Source: UBA4582 sp038106185
GTDB lineage: Bacteria; Pseudomonadota; Gammaproteobacteria; Pseudomonadales; Azotimanducaceae
Assembly: GCA_038106185.1 (NCBI GenBank)
Contig: JAYODE010000006.1
Span: 76,047-140,046 of the forward strand
DNA: 64,000 nucleotides
Direction: 5' to 3'
Shown: positions 35,776 to 43,039 of the stretch, piece after piece
Layout: the number at the start of each line of letters is the position of its first letter
Numbering within the stretch: the stretch's first letter is position 1
Position numbers and translations under genes: made by a program
Notes under the pieces: model-generated
What the model was told of the DNA's origin: nothing
The model's input: only the letters and a program-made list of their open reading frames with translations
The model's database searches: none

Positions 35776-36755
35776 TTCTAGAGCAGTGGCAACTGAGAGT
35801 ACGGGGCATTCTTATTGCCTTTACGATCGGTTTCGCGGCAATCTTTCTGAGTGAGCACTATGGTGCCCCGGGAATTCTGTTCGCCCTGCTGCTCGGGATG
35901 TCACTGAACTTCCTTGGGGAAGACCCCAAGCTGTCGGTCGGGATTACCTTCGCAGCAAAACAGGTATTGCGCATTGGCGTTGCGCTGCTCGGATTTCAGG
36001 TCGCGACCGAGGATCTGTTCAACCTCGGTAGGGTCAACACGCTGTTCATTGCCCTGTGCACGGCCTTGACCATAGGGTTCGGGATTGTGGCGTCCAGGGT
36101 CTGTGGCCTCAAAGGCCGCTTTGGACTCCTATCGGGCGGATCGGTGGCAATCTGCGGCGCATCAGCAGCGATCGCGATATCTTCTGTGCTGCCGCAGGAC
36201 AAGGACACCCACGCTGACTGTGCACTCGTGGTAATCAGCGTCACCACTTTGTCTACCCTGGTCATGATTCTCTACCCCATTATCAGTTCCGCGCTGGCCC
36301 TGCCGGAGGCCGCCGCAGGATTCTTCTTCGGCGCGACGATCCACGATGTCGCCCAGGTGGTCGGTGCCGGTTATTCCATCTCGGAAACCAGCGGGGAATA
36401 CGCTGTTCTGACCAAGATGATCAGGATTCTGCTGCTGGTGCCCGTGGTCGTCGCCATCTCGCTCGCCTATAGCCGCACACCGCGAACAGAGGGTGTTCGC
36501 CCTGGACTTGTGCCGGGCTTTCTGGTCGCCTTCGTTGTGTTCATGTGCCTTGGCAATAGCACGCTGATACCGGGCAATTGGCTCGAGACGATCGGCAGAT
36601 TCTCGCAGTACTGTCTGGTTGCAGCGATTGCGGCCATTGGACTGAAAACCGAACTGCCAAAGCTTGCTCAGCTCGGCTGGAAACCCGTGGCACTGATCGC
36701 CGCGGAAACGCTGTTCCTGGCCAGTCTGTGCCTGACCTACCTGTTGTGCTGGTGA
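35760..36755 (+). CDS. YeiH/UPF0324-family membrane protein (putative sulfate exporter family)
   Basis: 331 residues from a TTG start inside the TauD gene (16-base overlap); no better start is visible. About ten hydrophobic helices, with GGSVAICGASAAIAISSV and GATIHDVAQVVGAGYS as conserved loops of the family. Members are often named putative sulfate exporters because they recur with sulfonate catabolism, though direct transport data are few. Here it follows a TauD-family dioxygenase directly, which would fit export of sulfite or sulfate. Other anions are possible. Confidence 0.85.
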   Translation: MSGQIILEQWQLRVRGILIAFTIGFAAIFLSEHYGAPGILFALLLGMSLNFLGEDPKLSVGITFAAKQVLRIGVALLGFQVATEDLFNLGRVNTLFIALCTALTIGFGIVASRVCGLKGRFGLLSGGSVAICGASAAIAISSVLPQDKDTHADCALVVISVTTLSTLVMILYPIISSALALPEAAAGFFFGATIHDVAQVVGAGYSISETSGEYAVLTKMIRILLLVPVVVAISLAYSRTPRTEGVRPGLVPGFLVAFVVFMCLGNSTLIPGNWLETIGRFSQYCLVAAIAAIGLKTELPKLAQLGWKPVALIAAETLFLASLCLTYLLCW

Positions 36756-36800
36756 TGACAGGCGCCCTCTCCGACCGCCACTTTCGGCGGGCGTCTGGTG

Positions 36801-36849
36801 CCCGGCGTTTGCGCCGCAATTTTCTGTTGGCGTAGTTAGGACTTATAAT
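36801..36849 (+). promoter_or_regulatory. Possible internal terminator and promoter before the acyl-CoA dehydrogenase gene
   Basis: A small hairpin CGGCG-TTTG-CGCCG followed by CAATTTTC lies after the YeiH stop. TATAAT at 36844-36849 is a good -10 about 24 bases before the ATG at 36873, but no clear -35 partner is seen. The last two genes may be expressed separately. Confidence 0.35.
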
Positions 36850-36872
36850 GACAATGACCTTAATGGACCGAG

Positions 36873-38072
36873 ATGAGTAACCTGAGCGACTTCCCAACAG
36901 AGACTTTTCGTTTGCAAACGCGGGCATGGCTGGAAGAGAACTGCCCGGCCTCCATGCGCACCCGCATGGTGCCGGGTGAGGAAATCAATGGTGGTTCCAA
37001 GCACCGGAGTACGAATCCCGATGCGTACATCTGGCTCGATCGCATGGTCGAGCGTGGCTGGACGGCACCGACCTGGCCAACTGAATATGGTGGTGGCGGA
37101 TTGTCCAAGGAAGAGTTTCTTGTACTACTGGAAGAGATGCAGCGCATCAACGCGCGGCCACCACTCGGGGGCATGGGCATCACGATGATTGGTCCGACCT
37201 TACTTGAGTATGGAACCGATGAACAGAAGGTGCGCCACTTGCCACCTATCATCCGCGGTGAGCTGGCGTGGTGCCAGGGCTACAGTGAGCCAGGGGCTGG
37301 CAGTGACCTCGCCAGCCTGCAGACTCGTGCAGTCTCCGACGGGGATGAATACATCGTCAACGGCGCCAAGATCTGGACCTCGGGCGCCAATCACGCTGAC
37401 TGGATATTCTGCCTGGTCCGAACGGACCCGAATGCACCGAAACATGACGGCATCAGTTTCCTATTGTTCTCAATGGATTCACCCGGGGTTACTGTCAAAC
37501 CCATTGAGCTTATCAATGGCGGCTCGCCGTTCTGCCAGACGTTCTTCGATGACGTGCGCGTCCCGAAAAGCGATCGCGTGCACAAAGAGAACCAGGGCTG
37601 GACAGTGGCAAAGCGACTGCTTCAGCATGAGCGATCCGGGCTTGCATCACTCGCGAGTGGTGGAACCGCAGGTCCCATGGAGCGCATTCGCCCCTCCGTG
37701 CCACTTCATGAACTGGCGAAAGCATATGGGTCGCTTGATTTGCTGCGGGATGAGATCGTCAGCAATGACATGCTGAAACGCAGCTACGTGCTGACGCAGC
37801 GCAGAGCCGTGGCTGAATCCGAAGCCGATACACCCGGCGCCACAACCTCTATTTTCAAATACATCGAAGCAGAGTACGTGAAATCACAGCTGGAACTGCA
37901 GGTGCGGATAAGGGGTACGCGATCGCTGGGCTGGTCAGGTGATGCATTCTCCGAGGAAGAACTCCGCATGGGCAAACTGAATCTTGAGGCGAAAGCCATC
38001 TCTATTGCCGGTGGTTCCAACGAGATTCAGCTCAACATCATTGCCAAGCGCGTGCTTGGGCTGCCTGACTAG
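36873..38072 (+). CDS. Acyl-CoA dehydrogenase
   Basis: 399 residues. The FAD-binding motif WCQGYSEPGAGSDLASLQ and the C-terminal GGSNEIQLNIIAKRVLGLP are characteristic. The N-terminal helical domain and middle strand domain are complete. Family enzymes introduce an alpha,beta double bond into an acyl-CoA thioester. Its presence next to a hotdog hydratase suggests that part of the island's substrate, or an acyl side group, is handled as a CoA ester. No CoA ligase is seen in the island. Confidence 0.93.
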   Translation: MSNLSDFPTETFRLQTRAWLEENCPASMRTRMVPGEEINGGSKHRSTNPDAYIWLDRMVERGWTAPTWPTEYGGGGLSKEEFLVLLEEMQRINARPPLGGMGITMIGPTLLEYGTDEQKVRHLPPIIRGELAWCQGYSEPGAGSDLASLQTRAVSDGDEYIVNGAKIWTSGANHADWIFCLVRTDPNAPKHDGISFLLFSMDSPGVTVKPIELINGGSPFCQTFFDDVRVPKSDRVHKENQGWTVAKRLLQHERSGLASLASGGTAGPMERIRPSVPLHELAKAYGSLDLLRDEIVSNDMLKRSYVLTQRRAVAESEADTPGATTSIFKYIEAEYVKSQLELQVRIRGTRSLGWSGDAFSEEELRMGKLNLEAKAISIAGGSNEIQLNIIAKRVLGLPD

Positions 38073-38089
38073 CGCAAAGGAGACGACAG

Positions 38090-38938
38090 ATGAACAACGC
38101 GATAATGGGGCCGTTATGGGCCGCAAGGAATTGGTCCGCGGATGAGGGTGCGGGCAGCATCCATGATGATCAGACAGCAGCAGAACTGGGTTTTCGCGGT
38201 GGCACCGTTGCTGGCGACATTCACATGAACCAGTTCCCGCCAGTTCTCATAAAACTGTTCGGCGATGCCTGGTTCGAACGCGGCAACCTGTCGCTGTACT
38301 TCCGTAACGCGACGATCGACAAGGAACGCGTGCGAGTGTTTGCTGAGCCGTTAGTGCCGGGGGCATCTCAGACCCGGGTCTGGATGGAGCGCGAAGACGG
38401 CATGCTGGTTTGCGAGGGTACCGCTGCACTGGGCGACAATGATGCGTCAGCGCTGCGATCCATCGACTATCGCCCGTGCGACCCGGAAGCACTGCGAATA
38501 TTGAGGAAGGTAAAGCCGGGCATGAGTCTCGGCAGCTACGATGTCATCACCCAAACAGACAAGCAGTTTGAACGTTTCGACACGAACCTTATCAGCGATC
38601 CCCTCGACTGGTATCGCGAATCGTCTCCTTGGGGGGCCCCTGTCGCAGCGCCCTGCACCGTTCTCGAATTTCTCTGGGGGTCAGCGATGCGCGGACTCGG
38701 TCCGCTGGTTGAACCATCAACCGGACTATTCGGCGCCATGGAGATTCGTTTTACCAACGGGCCGATGCTACTGGATGCGGCCTATCACATTGACTGCGAG
38801 GTCGTTTGTGTCGGCCAGAGCCCGAAGACAGAATATGTGTGGTATGAACAAAAGGCCTATAACGCGGCCGGGGATCTTGTAGTCACACTGCTGATTCAGT
38901 CCCGCGCAATGAAAGCCTCATCGCCGCTTTATGGCTAG
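38090..38938 (+). CDS. MaoC-like double-hotdog dehydratase/hydratase
   Basis: 282 residues with AAAGGAGA directly upstream. The N-terminal half has FRGGTVAGDIHMNQFPP, resembling the active-site helix of MaoC-like hydratases with the His in DIHMNQ. A second hotdog follows (LFGAMEIRFTNGPMLLDAAYH). It could hydrate the product of the adjacent acyl-CoA dehydrogenase. The family match is by fold-level pattern and less certain than for its neighbour. It is the last island gene before the tRNA-Gly attachment site. Confidence 0.7.
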   Translation: MNNAIMGPLWAARNWSADEGAGSIHDDQTAAELGFRGGTVAGDIHMNQFPPVLIKLFGDAWFERGNLSLYFRNATIDKERVRVFAEPLVPGASQTRVWMEREDGMLVCEGTAALGDNDASALRSIDYRPCDPEALRILRKVKPGMSLGSYDVITQTDKQFERFDTNLISDPLDWYRESSPWGAPVAAPCTVLEFLWGSAMRGLGPLVEPSTGLFGAMEIRFTNGPMLLDAAYHIDCEVVCVGQSPKTEYVWYEQKAYNAAGDLVVTLLIQSRAMKASSPLYG

Positions 38939-39102
38939 CTTATTGAAGCACTACTAAGATAGATATGATATCCAGACGCGCTTATGGTTTTAGAAATTAT
39001 GAAAATTATCGATTACACGTCCTAACCCAGTGTGGCTGGGATGGCATTAGCAATCGAGTAAACAGGATGTCCATCCCCTGTTAACTGGGTAGAGCCGGAA
39101 TT

Positions 39103-39128
39103 TGGAGCGGGCGACGAGATTCGAACTC
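39103..39128 (-). repeat. Attachment site within the tRNA-Gly gene
   Basis: The 3' 26 bases of tRNA-Gly(CCC), identical to 17484-17509 in the same orientation. The two direct repeats bound the island. Confidence 0.9.
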
Positions 39129-39178
39129 GCGACAGCTAGCTTGGGAAGCTAGTACTCTACCAACTGAGTTACACCCGC
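39103..39178 (-). tRNA. tRNA-Gly(CCC), intact, CCA-encoded
   Basis: A 76-base cloverleaf on the minus strand: acceptor GCGGGTG paired with CGCCCGC, D-arm with AACTCAGTTGGTAGAGT, anticodon loop TTCCCAA giving CCC, T-arm with GTTCGAATC, then T and encoded CCA. Its 3' end (39103-39128) is duplicated exactly at 17484-17509, so this gene is the integration target and remains functional after insertion of the 21.6-kb island downstream. Confidence 0.96.
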
Positions 39179-39366
39179 GATTTTCGCTATTCTATCCTTA
39201 GACTACAACCAGGCGCCAATACCTTTACATCGGTTGAACTGCTTATAGGGCTACCGCCTCGCCTTGTGCTTAAGCCTATATAATAGCCTTCGTGACTTGA
39301 GACTTACTCTACATACGCCGCACACTGGCGAGTCAGTTTTTCCCCATCAACTATCCACATCACTTA

Positions 39367-40098
39367 TCAAGGCGCCGGCAGCGCCTGCAGTTGGCGCTGG
39401 ATTTCGACCAGGCGCTGATTGGTTTGTTGCCGATACCTATCGATCACGGCGATGGCTTCCTCCACATCCTTCATCTGCTTCTCCAACGTCTGCACACTAC
39501 GACGCTGACCGTCCAGCAGTGACCGTTGATCCTGAACTTGGCCTCGTATCAAGGCGACACTGGTCGTCGTCTCTTCAACTTCCGCTGTCGTCTGCTTTGA
39601 GAACTTCTCAAACCGCTCGTTAATTTTATTAACACTGCTGACCTGATTAGCAATTTGCGAGTCCAGTTTCTTATCCATGGCTGTGAGCTTTGTCAGTGTC
39701 TCTTCTATCGTTTGAATCCTGGGTCGATTCTGGCGGTAGGCTACGGCCCATAGCTTATCGATCTCACCTACATTGCTCGTCTGTTGCGCTTGCATGACCT
39801 GCAGAGTTTTTGACACATCAGTGCCGGTTGCGGCCAGCCGATCATTCAGGTCGCGGATACTCGTCTGGCCCTCGGCTAATAGCTGGTTTGATTGATCCAG
39901 TTTCTGTTGTACCTCATAGAGCGTGAACCCACCGATACCCATCATGATCGCCATGAGCACCAACGCAAAGACTAGAATGCCATTAAAATTACTTTGCTTG
40001 GGGACATCAGAGCGGACGCTGCGCCGGTAGGATGCTACTTCGTCTTTCGCAGGCGCGATCTCCGGAATCAAATCAAGATCTCTTTGGTTATCCACCAT
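39367..40098 (-). CDS. Single-pass membrane protein with long coiled coil, function unknown
   Basis: 243 residues. A polar N-terminus with RRSVRSDVPKQ precedes one transmembrane helix (about 38-60, GILVFALVLMAIMMGIGGF). The remaining 180 residues are heptad-rich (QQKLDQSNQLLAEGQTSI and on to VEIQRQLQAL) and predict a long periplasmic coiled coil. I recognise no catalytic motif. Such topology is common in cell-envelope scaffolding proteins. It is the first chromosomal gene right of the island. Confidence 0.7.
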   Translation of the reverse strand: MVDNQRDLDLIPEIAPAKDEVASYRRSVRSDVPKQSNFNGILVFALVLMAIMMGIGGFTLYEVQQKLDQSNQLLAEGQTSIRDLNDRLAATGTDVSKTLQVMQAQQTSNVGEIDKLWAVAYRQNRPRIQTIEETLTKLTAMDKKLDSQIANQVSSVNKINERFEKFSKQTTAEVEETTTSVALIRGQVQDQRSLLDGQRRSVQTLEKQMKDVEEAIAVIDRYRQQTNQRLVEIQRQLQALPAP

Positions 40099-40130
40099 GA
40101 TGACTAGCCCCGCGCTAAGTTTCTGTCATA

Positions 40131-40154
40131 AAAAGGGCCCCTAAGAAGGAGCCC
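40131..40154 (-). terminator. Intrinsic terminator after the PuuD-like gene
   Basis: On the minus strand GGGCTCC and GGGGCCC pair (one G-T) around TTCTTA, followed by TTTTTATG. It lies 25 bases after the stop of the membrane protein at 40179. Confidence 0.75.
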
Positions 40155-40178
40155 AATTATCATTCTAACCTTGAGGCA

Positions 40179-40853
40179 TTAGAGTGCCACGGTCAGGCCG
40201 TAAAGCACCGCAGTCAACACAAAACCGCTCGTGATAACACCGCGAACAGTTGTCAGCGGACCCTGCTTACCAAGGATGCCATTCAGCGCCAGGGCCAGAA
40301 TGAGGACCAGGCTCGCAATCAATGCATTGGTGCTGGCAGGGTCCATCAACATACCGCTTGGCATATGAGCTGAAGATCCCATAAAAAACAGCATAGGCAG
40401 AGAGAACAGAGTATTGGTCCGTGAAGCCAGGGCGGCTTTCGGCGCTGCTGCAGCTGCCTCGGGTAGCGCTTCACCGCCTTGGGCGACTTGGGTCGCTGAG
40501 GCGATAACAATTTTTTGATTGGGCCAGATAATCATCCAGACATTCATAAACATGATGGTACCCAGGGTCGCACCGATCCCTATATCCAATGTCAGCCCCT
40601 GATGACGATGAGCCAGCAAAACCACACCGCTGAGGAAGGTCATCATCGCACCCCATCGGAACCACCAGAGAGCACGTGGCAGCAACTTTTGAACTGCACC
40701 CGAGCGATGCGCAGGATCGGCTTCTTTGAAGTATTCACCTTGCACGAAATTAAAATAATACAATAATCCTATCCAGGTCACGCCTGCCAGAAAATGCCCC
40801 CACCTGAACAGGTAATCTATGCCGCCAGCGGTAAATAATGCAATGTTGTCCAT
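40179..40853 (-). CDS. Urate-oxidase N-terminal (PuuD-type) integral membrane protein
   Basis: 224 residues, mostly hydrophobic. FRWGHFLAGVTWIGLLYYFNFVQ is the conserved first-helix motif of the Urate_ox_N family, and MNVWMIIWPNQKIVIA and SLPMLFFMGSSAH continue it. In PuuD this membrane domain is fused to a cytochrome c that accepts electrons from urate. Here the cytochrome domain is absent and no other purine gene is near, so urate oxidation should not be assumed. Many bacteria keep this stand-alone form with unknown function. Confidence 0.82.
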   Translation of the reverse strand: MDNIALFTAGGIDYLFRWGHFLAGVTWIGLLYYFNFVQGEYFKEADPAHRSGAVQKLLPRALWWFRWGAMMTFLSGVVLLAHRHQGLTLDIGIGATLGTIMFMNVWMIIWPNQKIVIASATQVAQGGEALPEAAAAAPKAALASRTNTLFSLPMLFFMGSSAHMPSGMLMDPASTNALIASLVLILALALNGILGKQGPLTTVRGVITSGFVLTAVLYGLTVAL

Positions 40854-41312
40854 TTTCGCCCTCTACTTTGATTGTTGGGTTGTGCCCATTTTTTCTCGCG
40901 CTAAAGCTGGGTTCTCTACTCGTCAGAGGATGTTAACATTGATATTTTTGAAAGACTATTACCTTTGAAAATCTACATTTTTCGCGCCAGATCAATGCAG
41001 ACCCGAGCAGTTTGACACCGACCGCTGAACGGCGAACTATCTATCGCTTTCAGCAACCTTTACTGCTGAAGACGCCATACATTTCGATTCGGACGCCATC
41101 TGACTCGATCCTTCGATCCTGCCCCGCTAGACCCTGGGTGACTGCACGAAAATACGTGATCGCTAAAAGAGGTCCGTTGAGATCACCTGCCTGGTACACC
41201 ACTGGCTGTACCTGCATGCGATAGTTCTACGTTAGCTTGTACAGTTTGAAATCGTTAGATTGATCCTGGTCATGGCAACCTTGGTGAAATCAGCAGAACC
41301 TATCGGTTTTAA
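40854..41312. other. Non-coding interval, 459 bases
   Basis: Between the PuuD-like gene and the lipoprotein. A short frame at 41012-41224 has no convincing start or similarity. I see no tRNA, array or clear operator; it should hold the promoters of both flanking genes. Confidence 0.5.
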
Positions 41313-42068
41313 ATGGAAGTCACCGTGTATCAATTTTTCCCTGAAAGCTGTCGTCGAGCTTGGAACTGTCACCGGGTTTGCAACTTAAATTTCACCAGCA
41401 GTCCTACTAGGAGCCTCACCAGCGGCAGCCTCTCCAGCAGCCTCTCCAGCGGTCTCACCAGCGGCCTCTCCAGCGGTCTCACCCGCGCTCTCACTAGAAA
41501 TCTCACTAGAGGCCTTACCAGGCTTTTTTCGGCCTTAGTTCCGGTCTTAGTTCCGGTCTTAATTCCGGTCTTGGTTCCGGTCTTTGTTTTGGTTTCTCTG
41601 GCGGGTTGCGCAACCCATGTCGCAGGCATCGGCACTCGCGTCTTAACTTGCTGCGCTACAGGTCAATACGAGACCTTCTCGGTATCGACCCGCGATATGC
41701 CAGCCTTTCTGGGTCCTATCATGGTGAGCAACTTCAGCGTCGCACTCGCGAGTCACGGGCTGAACCTCAATGAAGATGCGGCTGACCTGGACATCGTACT
41801 CAGGTATGAACAGGAAAATTTCAGCATTGACGAGACCAGTGACGACTTTGCAGAACGTGTCGCCTCGGGAGATTCTTTGCGATTTTTGGCAAAGATCATT
41901 ATCGAGATAAGAGAGTCCGGCAAGGCACCGATTATCTGGTCGGGGCAACTCCACCGAATTCACGACGTAGGTCCCGGCGAGTATATGCATACGGGCAGAG
42001 CATCCGTTGCCTTGCTGGAAGCTTTTACCCATGTCCTTAAAGATTTTCCAAGGAACGATTCAAGATGA
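41313..42068 (+). CDS. Lipoprotein with a repeat-built N-terminus, small C-terminal domain of unknown function
   Basis: The only ATG-type start in frame gives 251 residues. Residues 34-70 are a tetrapeptide array (SLSS, GLTS, GLTR, nine similar units). Residues 74-89 are (A/V)L(V/I)P repeated four times and form the hydrophobic signal core. The lipobox VSLAGC puts the acylated Cys at 99. So the signal peptide has been built from 12-base tandem repeats. The mature part (GTRVLTC ... LKDFPRNDSR) resembles DUF4136-type lipoprotein domains (IWSGQLHRIHDVGPGEY). The start is uncertain because the n-region would be very long. It overlaps the Usp gene by four bases. Confidence 0.7.
   Translation: MEVTVYQFFPESCRRAWNCHRVCNLNFTSSPTRSLTSGSLSSSLSSGLTSGLSSGLTRALTRNLTRGLTRLFSALVPVLVPVLIPVLVPVFVLVSLAGCATHVAGIGTRVLTCCATGQYETFSVSTRDMPAFLGPIMVSNFSVALASHGLNLNEDAADLDIVLRYEQENFSIDETSDDFAERVASGDSLRFLAKIIIEIRESGKAPIIWSGQLHRIHDVGPGEYMHTGRASVALLEAFTHVLKDFPRNDSR
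41412..41522 (+). repeat. 12-base tandem array coding for GLTS/GLTR units
   Basis: About nine degenerate copies of GG(T/C)CTC(A/T)CCAGC in frame with the lipoprotein. Third-position and first-position changes have accumulated toward the 3' end (AGC to CGC to AGA), consistent with an old array under protein-level tolerance. Confidence 0.85.
41532..41579 (+). repeat. 12-base tandem array coding for the signal-peptide core (VLVP)
   Basis: Four copies of (G)TCTTAGTTCCG and close variants give (A)LVP, VLVP, VLIP, VLVP. It starts ten bases after the previous array and has a different unit, so two independent expansions lie side by side. Confidence 0.88.
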
Positions 42069-43000
42069 ACCTATTCAAGCGCATACTTTTCTTTGCAGAC
42101 GGCGCCAAGGGTGAAAGCTATGCCCTTCAGCGCGCGGCAGAACTCGCACAGCATAATCAAGCAGCCCTCGTTGTCATGGACGTCGTTGCCGAGGTGGACT
42201 CAAACGACGTGAGATTGAAGCCGACGCTAAAAAAGCTTCAACAAGCACTGATCAGGGAGCGCAAGACAGTACTTAAGTCAATGATCGACGAATTGGGCCT
42301 CGAAACGAATGGTCAGCCGATCAAGGTCCAGGTTGTCGCTGGCAAAAATTATCTTGCCGTAATCCAAACCGTCATCAAAAAGCATTTCGACCTCTTGGTC
42401 AAATCTGCCAACAAACACAATGCCGTGGCCGCCAAACTGTTCGGTAATACGGATATCAGCTTACTGCGCAAGTGTCCCTGTCCTGTATGGATTATCAAAC
42501 CCAGCCGCAAGAAACGCATTGATAAAATCCTTGCGTCAGTGGATTTGACTGAAAAGCCTGAGGCACAGCAATTGGCCACACACCTGCTTAATCTTGCTGC
42601 CCACCTGGCAGATCGAGAAAACGCCGAACTGCATGTACTTAACGTTTGGCATCCTGAGTTTGAACCGCACCTGAAAACGCTATTTACCCCTGCGGAATAC
42701 GCCAAAATGATGAACATGGTCAAAGAAAAGAGCCAGACCAGTTTAAAGACTTTGATTCATGGCGTCAGTGATCTACCGGCGCACCACGCCATTACGCCGC
42801 ATCTTGAGAAGGGTAGTGCCGAGCACGTGATTCCGCGTTATGTCAAAGACAAAAAAATTGATCTGCTGGTAATGGGCACTGTATCAAGAACGGGTGTCCC
42901 AGGATTTTTCATCGGCAATACCGCAGAAAAAGTTCTTGATTCCGTGGCATGCTCAGTGCTGACGCTTAAACCGGCCGGATTTAAATCTCCGATTGAATAG
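42065..43000 (+). CDS. Tandem-domain universal stress protein
   Basis: 311 residues in two Usp folds (about 3-147 and 150-306). The second has the nucleotide-binding glycine pattern MGTVSRTGVPGFFIGNTAEKV; the first is degenerate there (AVAAKLFGNTDISLL). This is the UspE-like layout. Usp proteins aid survival under starvation and oxidative stress. It is coupled by a four-base overlap to the lipoprotein gene. Confidence 0.9.
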   Translation: MNLFKRILFFADGAKGESYALQRAAELAQHNQAALVVMDVVAEVDSNDVRLKPTLKKLQQALIRERKTVLKSMIDELGLETNGQPIKVQVVAGKNYLAVIQTVIKKHFDLLVKSANKHNAVAAKLFGNTDISLLRKCPCPVWIIKPSRKKRIDKILASVDLTEKPEAQQLATHLLNLAAHLADRENAELHVLNVWHPEFEPHLKTLFTPAEYAKMMNMVKEKSQTSLKTLIHGVSDLPAHHAITPHLEKGSAEHVIPRYVKDKKIDLLVMGTVSRTGVPGFFIGNTAEKVLDSVACSVLTLKPAGFKSPIE

Positions 43001-43039
43001 ATTCCGGCCTGTTTCGCTCGCCCGAAAGGTCACTGCAGC

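Noticed and set aside
41012..41224. 70-residue frame before the lipoprotein gene
   Set aside because: No start signal or similarity.
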